DNA of 64,000 nucleotides from Natronobeatus ordinarius (lineage in GTDB: Archaea; Halobacteriota; Halobacteria; Halobacteriales; Natrialbaceae), in assembly GCF_024362485.1 (NCBI RefSeq), contig NZ_CP101456.1:124001-188000 (forward strand). Reading direction: 5' to 3'. The position numbers were made by a program, and so were the translations under genes. A model generated the notes under the pieces. That model saw only the letters and a program-made list of their open reading frames with translations. It had not been told where the DNA came from and did no database searches. Position 1 is the stretch's first letter. Each line of letters opens with the position of its first letter. Below, piece by piece: positions 7,811-16,886 of this stretch.

Positions 7811-8989
7811 TCACTCGGGCACGAGCCGAACGATCGGCGCGTCGGCGTCGTCGACCGCCACGTAGAGGGAGCCCGTGTCGGGGGCGACCGCGACGTCTCG
7901 AATCCGCCAGCCGCGGCCGTCGAGCAGCGGCTCGAGTTCCTCGACGTCCGTGCCGTCGACGGCGAACCGGCCGAGGTACTGCCCCGCCAGGTTGCCGACG
8001 AAGAGATCGCCCTCCCAGTCGGGGAACGCGTCACCGTCGTAGAAGGTCATCCCCGACGGCGGGAAGCCGCCGCTGCCACACTCCCAGTAGTAGACCGGAT
8101 CCACGACGTCGTCGCGCTCGAAGGGGTCGTCACCGACCGGCTCGTCGGTGTTGTACTCACAGCCGGTGTGGGCGATCGGCCAGCCGTAGTTCTCCCCCGC
8201 GTCGACGATGAAGAGTGCGTCGCCGTCCTCCTCGCCGTGTTCGCTCTGCCAGAGTTCGCCCGTCTCGGGGTGGACGGTCATCCCCTGGGCGTTCCGGTGG
8301 CCGTAGCTGTAGATCGCGTCCTCGACCTCGTCATCGTCGACGAACGGGTTGTCCTCGGGGATCGAGCCGTCGGGCTCGAGTCGAAGCGTCGCCCCGAGTT
8401 CGTTCGCCGTGTCCTGGGAGACGTGGTCCGGACCGAAGTCTTTGAACTGGCGGTCGCCGGTGGTCACGTACAGCCTGTCGTCCTCGCCGAAGACAACACG
8501 GGAGCCGAAGTGACCGTCCGAGTCGACGAACGGCTCGGCGACGAACAGCTCCTCGAACGCCTCGAGGTCACCCTCGTCGGGCTCGAGTCGGCCCCGGCCG
8601 AGGTGGGTGGTCGACTCGCCGGCGTCGTTCGTCGCCGCGTAGGTCAGGTACACCCACGGCTCGTCCGGGTAGTCGGGGTGGAGTGTCACGTCGAGCAGCC
8701 CGCCCTGGCCTTCGGTGTACACTGCCGGCGTCCCGTCGACCGACTCGAGGTCGCCCTCGTCCCGGTCGAGCAGGGACAGGGTCCCGTTGCGCTCGGTGAC
8801 GAGGAGCCGAGCGTCGTCCGGGAGAAAGGCGATCGCCCAGGGGTGACTGAGGCCGTCGACGACCGTCTCGAGGTCGCCGTCGTCGAACTCGCCATCGTCC
8901 TCGAACACCGCGGCACAGCCGGCGACCGAGAGCGAACCGACCGCGGCGGTGGCGTGCAGGACCGTTCGCCGATCGATCTCGCGGCTCAT
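7811..8989 (-). CDS. PQQ-dependent sugar dehydrogenase-like lipoprotein
   Basis: This 392-residue secreted beta-propeller protein is of the glucose/sorbosone dehydrogenase family. The N-terminus has a twin-arginine motif (DRRTVL) and a lipobox (SVAGC, Cys at about residue 25), so it is probably Tat-exported and lipid-anchored on the cell surface. Family segments include GLSHPWAIAFLPD, LLVTERNGTLSLL, GLLDVTLHPDYP and GHRNAQGMTVHPETGELWQSEHGEEDGD. The ATG at 8989 places the arginines correctly; 9028 adds sequence before the signal. It would oxidise sugars or aldehydes, but substrate and electron acceptor cannot be read from sequence. Confidence 0.88.
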   Translation of the reverse strand: MSREIDRRTVLHATAAVGSLSVAGCAAVFEDDGEFDDGDLETVVDGLSHPWAIAFLPDDARLLVTERNGTLSLLDRDEGDLESVDGTPAVYTEGQGGLLDVTLHPDYPDEPWVYLTYAATNDAGESTTHLGRGRLEPDEGDLEAFEELFVAEPFVDSDGHFGSRVVFGEDDRLYVTTGDRQFKDFGPDHVSQDTANELGATLRLEPDGSIPEDNPFVDDDEVEDAIYSYGHRNAQGMTVHPETGELWQSEHGEEDGDALFIVDAGENYGWPIAHTGCEYNTDEPVGDDPFERDDVVDPVYYWECGSGGFPPSGMTFYDGDAFPDWEGDLFVGNLAGQYLGRFAVDGTDVEELEPLLDGRGWRIRDVAVAPDTGSLYVAVDDADAPIVRLVPE

Positions 8990-9148
8990 GCTGGTCGTAC
9001 CTACCGAATCGGGTCGACGATACATCAACGCACCGGCACGTGTACGTCGTCGTGACCGTCAGTGATCGGGTACCGTGGGTCGCCCGTCGCAGTCGTCTCG
9101 TACATGCACGCATCCCCCGTCGGACACGGTCGCTGGATCGGCGTCCGC

Positions 9149-9802
9149 TCACCGCGAGTTTACCTGGTCGTTCGACGGCTGGAGTTCCTCGTCGACGAGC
9201 GTCTCGTACGCCCGGCGGAGCCGCTCGGAGAGTGCCTGGTGGGAGATGCCGAGTTCGCCGGCCAGCTCCTCCATCGAGATGCCGCGGGGGATCTCGAAGT
9301 AGCCCTGCTCGAACGCAGCCGAGAGTGCTTCCTGCTGTTCGGGCGTCAACCGCGAGTGCGCCGCCGTGGTCTCGGTGAGGTCGGTGACGCGGCGAACGTC
9401 GGCGTTGACGCCGTGCTCGAGGAGCCGTTCGTGCGTCTCACAGAGGTCGTCGCGGTCTCGAAACCGCATTCTAACCGCCCACCAGCCGTTGGTGGCACGC
9501 GCCTCGAGCAGCGCGCCGCCGTCGGCGAGCAGGAGTTCGAAGATGGCTCGCGCGTCGTCGGGGAACGTGACGTCGTAGAGGAGGCCCTCGTCGGAGGCGA
9601 CGAGCAGTTCGGCCGCGTCGACGGTTGGATCGGCGTCCAACCCCGCCTCAATCGTTTCACGGTCGACGCCGTCGATCCACAGCCCGGGGATCGATCTCGA
9701 GACGGACGACTCGAACCGGATCGTCGCCTCCGGGGCGCGGTCGAACGTGGCCGCGAGTACCGTGTCTTCGGCCGGCAGACGAAATTCGGCGATCGTCGAC
9801 AT
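9149..9802 (-). CDS. Bat-type helix-turn-helix transcriptional regulator
   Basis: This 217-residue protein has the C-terminal HTH found in the bacterioopsin activator family. LTPEQQEALSAAFEQGYFEI leads into SMEELAGELGISHQALSERL (about residues 155-205). The N-terminal part looks like the associated sensing domain (about 1-150). This is one of the largest haloarchaeal regulator families. Targets and signal are unknown. It stands alone between convergent or unrelated genes, with a possible minus-strand TATA (TTATACGC) just upstream. Confidence 0.85.
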   Translation of the reverse strand: MSTIAEFRLPAEDTVLAATFDRAPEATIRFESSVSRSIPGLWIDGVDRETIEAGLDADPTVDAAELLVASDEGLLYDVTFPDDARAIFELLLADGGALLEARATNGWWAVRMRFRDRDDLCETHERLLEHGVNADVRRVTDLTETTAAHSRLTPEQQEALSAAFEQGYFEIPRGISMEELAGELGISHQALSERLRRAYETLVDEELQPSNDQVNSR

Positions 9803-9896
9803 CGGGGGATATACACCACTCGAGCGTATAACCTCTACTTCGAGTGACTTGACAGTCAGGCACTATTAGCTATCGACGACGAACACTACCGAGTGC

Positions 9897-11771
9897 TCAC
9901 AGATTCGCTCGGTCGAGGGCGTCCTCGAGTTCCCGGACGCCCGGCTTCTCGAGTCGGTCGGGAGTGGCGAGCAGTCGCACCTCCTGGTCACCCAGGCGAA
10001 CGAACTCGAGGTCGAGTCGTTCGGCGGTCGACCGCAGCCCGAGGCCGGCGTCGGCCTCGCCCGCGATCACCTTCCGGGCCGGACTCTCGTGGGCGCGCAG
10101 ACCGAGGTCGAAGCCGTCGATCGATCCGACGACGTCGTGGCGCTCGAGGCCACGGCGGTCGGCGAGGGCCGCGACGTCGGCACCCAGACTCGCCCGCAGC
10201 CCGGAGTCGGTCGTCCGGTTGATGAATCGGAGGTCGCGGTCGACGAGGTCGGCGAGCCCCTCGATCCCGTCGGGGTTGCCCGGGCGGACGAGCAGCCCCC
10301 ACTCGCGGCTCCAGGTGCCGAGGGGCTCGGCGTCGACCGCGCGCTCGAGCGGGCCGGCGACGACGGCGACGTCCGGGACGCCCTCGCGCAGCCGTCGCAG
10401 GGCGGGCCGAGAGCCGATCGAGAGGTAGCGGGGGTTCGACAGCGAGTCGAGCACGCGGCTGAACGCGGGGTCGTCCTCGCCGACGCCGAACAGGGTGGGC
10501 GGCCGGACGTCTGGGGAAAAGAGTGACACCGTCACCGCCTCGCCTTCCTCGAGATAGTCGATGTCGGGGTGGATCTCGACGACGCCGTCGGCTTCGGCGA
10601 GGCTCGTCGTCGCGCCGCTGCCCTTGTCGACGGGGTAGACGAGCGTCCCTCCGTCGCCGTCTTCGACCAGGCCGACCGGCGCAAGCCGGAGCCGTCCCTG
10701 TTCGGATCGTTCCCGGATTGCCATCGTCCCGGCGACGGTCGCCGTCTCGGGTTCGGCCAGCCCCGCGGCCTCGCGGATGGCCGGGGCGACGAACGTCCGG
10801 AAGACCATCATCGCCGAGACAGGGTAGCCGGGGAGGCCGACGTACGCCGACCCCTCGAGCCGGCCGACGAGCATCGGCTTGCCGGGTTTGACGCTCACGC
10901 CGTGGAGCAACAGCTCGCCCTGTTCGTCGATCACGCGGTAGATCACGTCGACCGCGCTCGCGCTGGTCGAGCCGGACGAGCACACGAGGTCACACTCCTC
11001 GGCCGCCCGCCGGAGCAGCCGTTCCATTTCGTCCATGTCGTCGCCCGCGTGGGGGTAGACCACGGCCTCGCCGCCCGCGTCCTCGACGCCCGCGGCGATC
11101 GTGTAGCTGTTGACGTCGTAGATCTCCCCGCGGGCGCTCTGGAGTTCTTCCCCCGGACGAACGAGTTCGTCGCCGGTCGAGACGATGCCGACGCGCGGCT
11201 TCGAGCGAACGGGCACCTCGTCGATACCCAGCGCCGACAGCAGGCCGATCTCTCGTGGCGTGATCTGCGTCCCGGGGCCCAGCGCGCGTTCGCCCGCCGC
11301 GACGTCCGCCCCGGCGAACATCACGTTGTCCCCCGGCGCGACGCTCGTCCGGACGAGCACGTCATCGCCGTCGCTGCTCGTGGCTTCGCCGCTCGCCCGG
11401 TCCGTTCGCTCCACGGGCACCATCGCGTCGGCCCCCGACGGCATTACCGCCCCAGTCGAGATCTCGACCGCCTGGCCCTCCTCGAGTTCGACGTCGGGTT
11501 CTGCGCCAGCGTGCACCTCGCCGACGAGCTCGAGCCGGGCCGGGTCGGCCTCGTCCGCGCCGAAGGTGTCCCGCGCGCGAAGGGCGTAACCGTCCATGCT
11601 CGAGCGATCGAACCCCGGTACGTCGATCTCGGCGTCGATTCGGGTCACCAGTACGCGCCCGCGAGCGTTCTCGAGGGAGACGCGATCGATACCGCCCTCG
11701 AGGGCGAGCGAGCGAATCGCCTCCCGTGCCGCCGCCGGCGAGGCGAGGTCGCGAAACTCCTTTCGGTCCAT
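9897..11771 (-). CDS. moeA: MoeA (molybdopterin molybdotransferase) fused to a periplasmic-binding-protein-like domain
   Basis: This 624-residue protein catalyses or assists molybdate insertion into adenylated molybdopterin. Residues 1-400 are MoeA: DVPGFDRSSMDGYALRARDT, EISTGAVMPSGADAMVP, and GIVSTGDELV with the SSGSTSASAVD loop. Residues about 410-624 resemble the LysR-substrate/PBP domain seen attached to some archaeal MoeA proteins (RRLREGVPDVAVVAGPLERA, GLLVRPGNPDGI). That domain may sense molybdate or tungstate or recruit a partner. The ATG at 11771 fits the family start MDRKEFRDLASP. A second MoeA without the tail lies at 13503-14741. Confidence 0.92.
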   Translation of the reverse strand: MDRKEFRDLASPAAAREAIRSLALEGGIDRVSLENARGRVLVTRIDAEIDVPGFDRSSMDGYALRARDTFGADEADPARLELVGEVHAGAEPDVELEEGQAVEISTGAVMPSGADAMVPVERTDRASGEATSSDGDDVLVRTSVAPGDNVMFAGADVAAGERALGPGTQITPREIGLLSALGIDEVPVRSKPRVGIVSTGDELVRPGEELQSARGEIYDVNSYTIAAGVEDAGGEAVVYPHAGDDMDEMERLLRRAAEECDLVCSSGSTSASAVDVIYRVIDEQGELLLHGVSVKPGKPMLVGRLEGSAYVGLPGYPVSAMMVFRTFVAPAIREAAGLAEPETATVAGTMAIRERSEQGRLRLAPVGLVEDGDGGTLVYPVDKGSGATTSLAEADGVVEIHPDIDYLEEGEAVTVSLFSPDVRPPTLFGVGEDDPAFSRVLDSLSNPRYLSIGSRPALRRLREGVPDVAVVAGPLERAVDAEPLGTWSREWGLLVRPGNPDGIEGLADLVDRDLRFINRTTDSGLRASLGADVAALADRRGLERHDVVGSIDGFDLGLRAHESPARKVIAGEADAGLGLRSTAERLDLEFVRLGDQEVRLLATPDRLEKPGVRELEDALDRANL

Positions 11772-11908
11772 GGGAACGATTCGGTTCCGCGGGGACAAAA
11801 GTCCTCCAGCCGCGGCTGGAGCGGGCCGGTCGCCGATGCGGGGCCGGGGCCGACCCCGACAGTCACCGCCGACGATACGTTTAACCTCGCGAACGTCTAG
11901 CCCGGGGT

Positions 11909-12547
11909 ATGGCGCCGACGCTCGTCAACGTGGCTTTCGGCGTGGCGCTCGGCCTCGCCCTGCTGGGGGCGGCGTTCGACCGACGATCGATCCTGTTCGT
12001 CGCCCTCGCCGCCGCGCTGCCGGATCTGGACGCGGTCGCGAGCCTGGTCGTCCACGGGGCGACGAACGCCCTCCTGCACAACCTCTGGCTCCCCGGGGTC
12101 GTCGCCGTCGCCCTCTACTGGGACACGCGCTATCGTGAGGAGTCCTGGCTCGCCGACCGGCACGGCTGGTACGGCGTCCGCGTCGCCTGGGTTTCCCTCG
12201 CTTCCTTCGTCGTCGCCGGGATCGGCGTCGACCTCTTTTCCCCCTCGGGAGTCAACCTCCTCTACCCCGTCCACGATCGGTTCTACGCGGTCGTCGGCAT
12301 CCTGCTGTTCTCGACCCAGGACGGACTCGTCCAGTCGTTCGTCGAGGTCGGCGAGGGCCTGCTCTGGCTCTCCTCGCCGGGGACGACCGCCGACTACCAC
12401 GTCGAAACGTGGGTGAACCCGACGCCGGGGACCGGCCTCGAGCGAGGCGTCGACCGCGAACTACACCTGGTGGAGACGGGCTGGCAACTGGTCGTCGTCG
12501 CGGCGGCGCTCGTCGCCGTCGCGATCCGCCTGTGGGAGGATCGCTGA
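11909..12547 (+). CDS. Membrane-bound metal-dependent hydrolase-like protein, copy 1
   Basis: This 212-residue integral membrane protein is of the YbcI/DUF457-like hydrolase type. Hydrophobic segments occur near residues 3-22, 27-45, 60-75, 90-108 and 190-206. The conserved core is LPDLDAVASL with downstream LLHNLWLP and ALYWDTRYREESWL. Such proteins carry His/Asp residues that probably bind metal in the membrane; the substrate is unknown. Its stop overlaps the start of the next gene (TGATG), and the next gene is a clear paralogue. A TATA-like CGTTTAACC lies 28 bases upstream. Confidence 0.8.
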   Translation: MAPTLVNVAFGVALGLALLGAAFDRRSILFVALAAALPDLDAVASLVVHGATNALLHNLWLPGVVAVALYWDTRYREESWLADRHGWYGVRVAWVSLASFVVAGIGVDLFSPSGVNLLYPVHDRFYAVVGILLFSTQDGLVQSFVEVGEGLLWLSSPGTTADYHVETWVNPTPGTGLERGVDRELHLVETGWQLVVVAAALVAVAIRLWEDR

Positions 12548-13218
12548 TGCCGTCGACGGTCGTCCACGCCGGACTCGCCCTGTTGCTCGCGGCGGGCCTG
12601 CTGAAGGGCGCCTACGACCGCCGGGCGCTCGCGGTCTTGCTCGTGATCGTCGTCGCCCCCGAGGCCGACACGATCGCCGGGCTCTGGATGCCCGGCGCCC
12701 ACCGGGCGCTGTTGCACAACCTGACGATTCCGATCGTCGTCGGGATCGCCCTCTACTGGGACACCCGTTACCGCGAGGAGTCGTGGATTCGAGCCCGGTG
12801 GGGCCCGTGGGGCGTCCGCGTCGCCTGGGTCGCGCTGTTCGTCCACGTCTTCGCCCACATGCTGCTCGACTACGCCCACCTCGAGGGGATCAACGTCTTC
12901 TTCCCCGTGGTAGACCGGTTCTTCCGACTCGAGGGCGAGCTGTTCTACTCGACGGCCGACGGCGTCGTCCAGACGTTCGTCGAGATTCAGCGTGATCCGG
13001 AGACGGGGGCGGTCGCGACCGACGCCGGCGAGACGGGGACGACGGCGGACGTCCACGTCGCCAACCCCGTCGAGCCGACGGCCGACCCCGTGCCCGACGA
13101 GCCGACCGATCGACGGTTCCCCATCGCCGCGAACGGCTGGGAGCTGTACATGATCCTCTCGGGGCTGTTCGTCCTCGTCGCTCGCCGGTTCCAGGATCGC
13201 GACGCGGACGAGCCATGA
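12547..13218 (+). CDS. Membrane-bound metal-dependent hydrolase-like protein, copy 2
   Basis: This 223-residue paralogue of the preceding gene shares the features HRALLHNL, IALYWDTRYREESWI and WGVRVAWV. It keeps a fuller His set (FVHVFAHMLLDYAHLEGINVFFP) than copy 1, whose matching region reads FVVAGIGVDLF. This suggests copy 2 retains metal binding and copy 1 has diverged. The ATG overlaps the previous TGA by one base, so the two are coupled. C-terminal residues 150-190 form a variable acidic loop before a last membrane helix. Confidence 0.8.
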   Translation: MPSTVVHAGLALLLAAGLLKGAYDRRALAVLLVIVVAPEADTIAGLWMPGAHRALLHNLTIPIVVGIALYWDTRYREESWIRARWGPWGVRVAWVALFVHVFAHMLLDYAHLEGINVFFPVVDRFFRLEGELFYSTADGVVQTFVEIQRDPETGAVATDAGETGTTADVHVANPVEPTADPVPDEPTDRRFPIAANGWELYMILSGLFVLVARRFQDRDADEP

Positions 13219-13283
13219 TCCCGGCCGACGAGCCATGTCGATCGAAGGTCGTGACTTTATAGATCGCCGATGAATTCAGATAC

Positions 13284-13502
13284 ATGGACCGACGCAGACG
13301 CGTCCTGGCGATCCTCGCGGTCGCCGCCTGGACGGCGACGGCGCTCGCGCACCTCGTGGTCGTCTCGACCACCGACGAGACCGAGCGCATCGAGTGGACG
13401 GAGCGACGAAACCTGTGCTTGCTGTGTGCGAGTCTCGCGACGAACACGCTCGCGTTTACGACGGTCTACCGCCACGCGAAGCGGCTCGGGCAGCGTCGGT
13501 AG
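13284..13502 (+). CDS. Small membrane protein, hypothetical
   Basis: This 72-residue protein has one hydrophobic helix (residues 7-28), a middle TDETERIEW segment and a second weaker helix with CLLCASLATN. It follows the hydrolase pair by 65 bases and ends exactly where the convergent moeA gene ends. TATA-like GACTTTATAG lies about 30 bases upstream of the ATG, which supports a leaderless transcript. Function is unknown. Confidence 0.5.
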   Translation: MDRRRRVLAILAVAAWTATALAHLVVVSTTDETERIEWTERRNLCLLCASLATNTLAFTTVYRHAKRLGQRR

Positions 13503-14741
13503 TCAGGGATTGACTTCCCAGTTTTCGACCGTGACTGTCTCGCCCTCGGGGATCCCCTCGCGGGCTTCCTCGACGACCACCCAGCCGTCCGCGAGCGCCA
13601 CGCTCGAGAGCACGCCCGAGCCGCTGGCTCGCGTGGGGATCGCCACTCGCTCGCCGTCGCGTTCCTCGAGAGCCACCCTGGCGAACGTTTTAGTACCTGG
13701 TTCGCTCGGAATCTTGCGCTCGAGGCGGGCCTGCGTCGTCGGGTGCGGGTCGGGCTCGGCTCCCTCGAGCCACCGCAGCGTGGGGCGGAGGAACTGGACG
13801 GCGTTGACAATGCAGGCGACGGGGTAGCCCGGCAGCGCGAGGACGGGGGTGTCCTCGACGATCCCCAGACAGACGGGGTGGCCGGGTTTGAGCGCGACGC
13901 CGTGGACGAGCACCTCGCCGAGGTCGTCGATCACCTCCGGAATGAGGTCCCGCTCGCCGACCGACGAGCCCCCGGTGGTGACGACGACGTCCTTCGTCAG
14001 GTCGCGCTGGATCGCGGCTCGCAACGCCTCGGCGTCGTCGGTCACGATGTCGCGGTAGGTCGCTCGAGCGCCCCAGCGCTCGACCAGTCGCGAGATCGTG
14101 AGCCCGTTGGTCTCGATCACCTGCCCCGGGTCGGGGTCGTGGGTGACGAGCTCCTCGCCAGTGGGGATCACCCCGACGGTCGGCCGCTCGGCGACGACGA
14201 CCCGTTCGCGGCCGGTCGAGCGGAGCAACCCGAGGTCCGAGGGGCGAAGCCGGTGACCCGGCTCGTAGAGGGGCTGGCCTTCCTCGACGTCCTCGCCCGC
14301 GGGGGCGACGTTCTCGCCCTCGGCGACGGCGTCTTCGACCTCGAGTTCGCCCATCGCCTCGAGCTCCTCGACGTGTTCGATCATCACGACCGCGTCGGCT
14401 CCCTCGGGGACCTCGCTGCCGGTGTGGACGCGGACGGCTGTCTCGGGATCGACGCGTCCGGCTCCGATCCGAACGACGGCCGGCGAGCGAGCGCTCGCGC
14501 CGAAGGTGTCGGCCGCCCGGACGGCGTAGCCGTCCATCGCCGCCCGATCGTAGTGGGGGACGTTTCGCGCCGCCGTCACCGTTTCGGCGAGTACCCGGCC
14601 GTCGGCGTCGGTGAGCGCCACGCGCTCGGTCGCCGGCCCCTCGAGTCCGGCCACCGCCTCGCGAAGGATCTCGTGGGCGTCGGCGACGCGCGTTCGTTCC
14701 CTGAACCCCGCCTCCGTTCGGTTGCGGTCGGCTCCTTCCAT
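13503..14741 (-). CDS. moeA: Molybdopterin molybdotransferase MoeA
   Basis: This 412-residue, single-domain-length MoeA carries NVPHYDRAAMDGYAVRAADT, VHTGSEVPEGADAVVMIEHV, GVIPTGEELV, TTGGSSVGERDLIPEV and the C-terminal beta domain. It performs the final molybdenum insertion step of Moco synthesis. Unlike the other MoeA in this window it has no binding-protein tail. The two may serve molybdate and tungstate, or one may be regulatory; that is inference. It is convergent with the small membrane protein upstream in coordinate and divergent from hsp20. Confidence 0.93.
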   Translation of the reverse strand: MEGADRNRTEAGFRERTRVADAHEILREAVAGLEGPATERVALTDADGRVLAETVTAARNVPHYDRAAMDGYAVRAADTFGASARSPAVVRIGAGRVDPETAVRVHTGSEVPEGADAVVMIEHVEELEAMGELEVEDAVAEGENVAPAGEDVEEGQPLYEPGHRLRPSDLGLLRSTGRERVVVAERPTVGVIPTGEELVTHDPDPGQVIETNGLTISRLVERWGARATYRDIVTDDAEALRAAIQRDLTKDVVVTTGGSSVGERDLIPEVIDDLGEVLVHGVALKPGHPVCLGIVEDTPVLALPGYPVACIVNAVQFLRPTLRWLEGAEPDPHPTTQARLERKIPSEPGTKTFARVALEERDGERVAIPTRASGSGVLSSVALADGWVVVEEAREGIPEGETVTVENWEVNP

Positions 14742-14839
14742 ACGGTAGCTGGCGTGGGCGGACGGGAAAAGCGTGCGGGACGGTCGTCGAGGCCACCGCG
14801 ACCGCGGGCTTTTTCGTATCGGCGTACTAACTTCGAGCC

Positions 14840-15202
14840 ATGTCAGCGCTCCGCGACGCCCTGCGGGACCTTTCGGACGCGGTGTTCTTCGACTTACTCG
14901 AGAGCGACGAGGCGTACCTGCTCGTGCTCGACGTACCGGGCGTCTCGGCGAAGACGCTCGACGTCACGGTCGACGGCGGCCGCATCACCATCGAGGCCCA
15001 GCGGGAGAAAGACGTCCCCGGCGACTACCGCTACCTCGAGGAGAACCGCTCGATGTTCGTCGACGCCGACCTGCCGCTGCCGAGCGACGCGACCGAACGG
15101 GGCGCGGAGGCGTCGGTCAGCCGGGGGGTCCTCGAGTTGCGTCTGCCCAAACGCGAGGCGTCGGCGGAGATGACTATCGACGTCGTCGGCGAGGAGTCCT
15201 AG
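14840..15202 (+). CDS. Hsp20/alpha-crystallin family small heat-shock protein
   Basis: This 120-residue protein has an alpha-crystallin beta-sandwich. Key parts are DEAYLLVLDVPGVSAKTLDVTV, ITIEAQREKDV, and the closing GVLELRLPKREA, which resembles the family motif GVLxLxLPK. It is an ATP-independent chaperone of the cytoplasm. A minus-10-region-like TACTAAC precedes the ATG closely. The gene is followed within about 15 bases by the AarF-like kinase gene, probably in one transcript. Confidence 0.85.
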   Translation: MSALRDALRDLSDAVFFDLLESDEAYLLVLDVPGVSAKTLDVTVDGGRITIEAQREKDVPGDYRYLEENRSMFVDADLPLPSDATERGAEASVSRGVLELRLPKREASAEMTIDVVGEES

Positions 15203-15218
15203 CGCGAGGTGACCGATC

Positions 15219-16886
15219 CTGGCGTCACTCCGCGCGTACCGACGGTTCGTCGTCGTCGCGTGGCACTTCCTGCCGATCCTGCTCGCCTACGCCCGTGACA
15301 GGCGACGGTTCTTCCTGTTCGGTCGTCCCCGACGGGTTACCGCCGAGACCCACCGCCAGCGTGCCGAGGTGTTGCTCGAGTCGCTGTTGACCCTCGGGCC
15401 GACGTTCATCAAACTCGGCCAGCTGCTCTCGACCCGGCCGGACGTCCTCCCGCCGGCGTACATCGACGTGCTCTCGGCGCTGCAAGACCGGGTGCCTCCG
15501 GCGGCGTGGGCCGACGCGAAGGTCGTCCTCGAGGGTGAACTGGGTCCCGTCGAGGAGCGGTTCGCCGAGTTCGACACCGAGGCGATCAGCGGCGCGAGCC
15601 TCGGCCAGGTCTACCGGGGCCGGCTCGACGACGGGACCGAGGTCGCCGTCAAGGTCCGCCGACCGAGCGTCGAGGAGCTGGTCGAGGCCGACCTCCGGGT
15701 GATCCGGTGGTCGATGCCGCTCTTGCTCTACTTCGTCGACGACGCGCGGGCGTTCTCCCTCGAGAACCTCGCCGACGAGTTCGCGAAGACGATCCGCGAG
15801 GAGATGGACTACGAGCGCGAGGCGACGATGCTCGAGGAGATCCGGGCGAACTTCACCGACGACGACCGGTACCGCATCCCGTCGGTGATCGACTCCCACT
15901 CGAGCGCACGCGTGCTCACGATGGAGTACGTCGGCGGGACGAAGATCACCGACGTCGAGACGCTCGAGGCGAAGGGGATCGACCGCGGACGCCTGGCCGA
16001 GAACCTCCAGCGGTCGTACATGCAGATGATCGTCGACGACGGGGTGTTCCACGCCGACCCCCACCCCGGTAACCTCGCGGTGACCGACGACGGCCGGATC
16101 GTCTTCTACGACTTCGGGATGAGCGGCCGGGTCGACGAGTACGTCCAGGAGAAGATCGTCGAGTTCTACATCGCCGTCGCGAACCAGGACATCGACGCGA
16201 TCCTCGACGCGCTGATCGCGATCGGAACCCTCAGTCCGGACGCCGACCGGGGCATGATGGCCGAGGTGATGGAGCTCGCGATCCAGGACGCCCGCGGCGA
16301 GGACATCGAACAGTACCGCGTCCAGCAGATCGTCGGCCAGGTCGAAGACTCCATCTACGAGTTCCCCCTCCGGCTGCCCAAAAACCTCGCGCTCGTCCTC
16401 CGCGTGGCGACGGTCGTCGAAGGCGTCTGTGTCACCCTCGATCCCGACTTCGACTTCATCTCGACGGCCACCAGCTACCTCACCGAGGAAGGCTACCGCG
16501 AGGAGTCGATCCGCCGCTACCTCGAGGCCTCCGGCGACCAGCTTCGCCACTCGGCGTCGTCGATCGTCCGCGTCCCGCCGAAAGCCGAACGCCTCCTCGA
16601 CCGGGCCGACCGCGACGACCTCTACGTTCGCGTCGACGTCGAGGACTCCCGGGGCAACTTCGACAAACTCGCCAAACGGCTCGTCTACGGCCTGTTGCTC
16701 ACGATGGGGCTGTTCTCGATGGGCGTCCTCTACGCGCTCGAGGCTCCCGAAGCGTCGATCGTCGCCGCGATATTCTCCGCGGCCATCACGCTCTTGCTCT
16801 ACCGATCGTTCCGCAAACCGCGATCGCTCCAGGCGAAACCACAGTTCACCCGCCAGAACCTCCGCCAGCGCCGGCGCGAAGAGTGA
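15219..16886 (+). CDS. AarF/UbiB/ABC1 family kinase-like protein (start unclear)
   Basis: This is a protein of about 555 residues with an atypical kinase fold. The conserved KxGQ-type segment FIKLGQLLSTRPD, the loop GASLGQVYRG, the lysine of VAVKVRRPSV, FHADPHPGNLAV and FYDFGMSG are all present, as are two C-terminal membrane helices. The family has ATPase or lipid-kinase-like roles in quinone or isoprenoid lipid metabolism. Coding similarity runs upstream of the first in-frame GTG (15369) to about 15213 (RAYRRFVVVAWHFLP), but no ATG, GTG or TTG lies there. CTG at 15219 is one option. A GTG at 15209 would join the frame if one base near 15218 were removed. Confidence 0.85.
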   Translation: MASLRAYRRFVVVAWHFLPILLAYARDRRRFFLFGRPRRVTAETHRQRAEVLLESLLTLGPTFIKLGQLLSTRPDVLPPAYIDVLSALQDRVPPAAWADAKVVLEGELGPVEERFAEFDTEAISGASLGQVYRGRLDDGTEVAVKVRRPSVEELVEADLRVIRWSMPLLLYFVDDARAFSLENLADEFAKTIREEMDYEREATMLEEIRANFTDDDRYRIPSVIDSHSSARVLTMEYVGGTKITDVETLEAKGIDRGRLAENLQRSYMQMIVDDGVFHADPHPGNLAVTDDGRIVFYDFGMSGRVDEYVQEKIVEFYIAVANQDIDAILDALIAIGTLSPDADRGMMAEVMELAIQDARGEDIEQYRVQQIVGQVEDSIYEFPLRLPKNLALVLRVATVVEGVCVTLDPDFDFISTATSYLTEEGYREESIRRYLEASGDQLRHSASSIVRVPPKAERLLDRADRDDLYVRVDVEDSRGNFDKLAKRLVYGLLLTMGLFSMGVLYALEAPEASIVAAIFSAAITLLLYRSFRKPRSLQAKPQFTRQNLRQRRREE

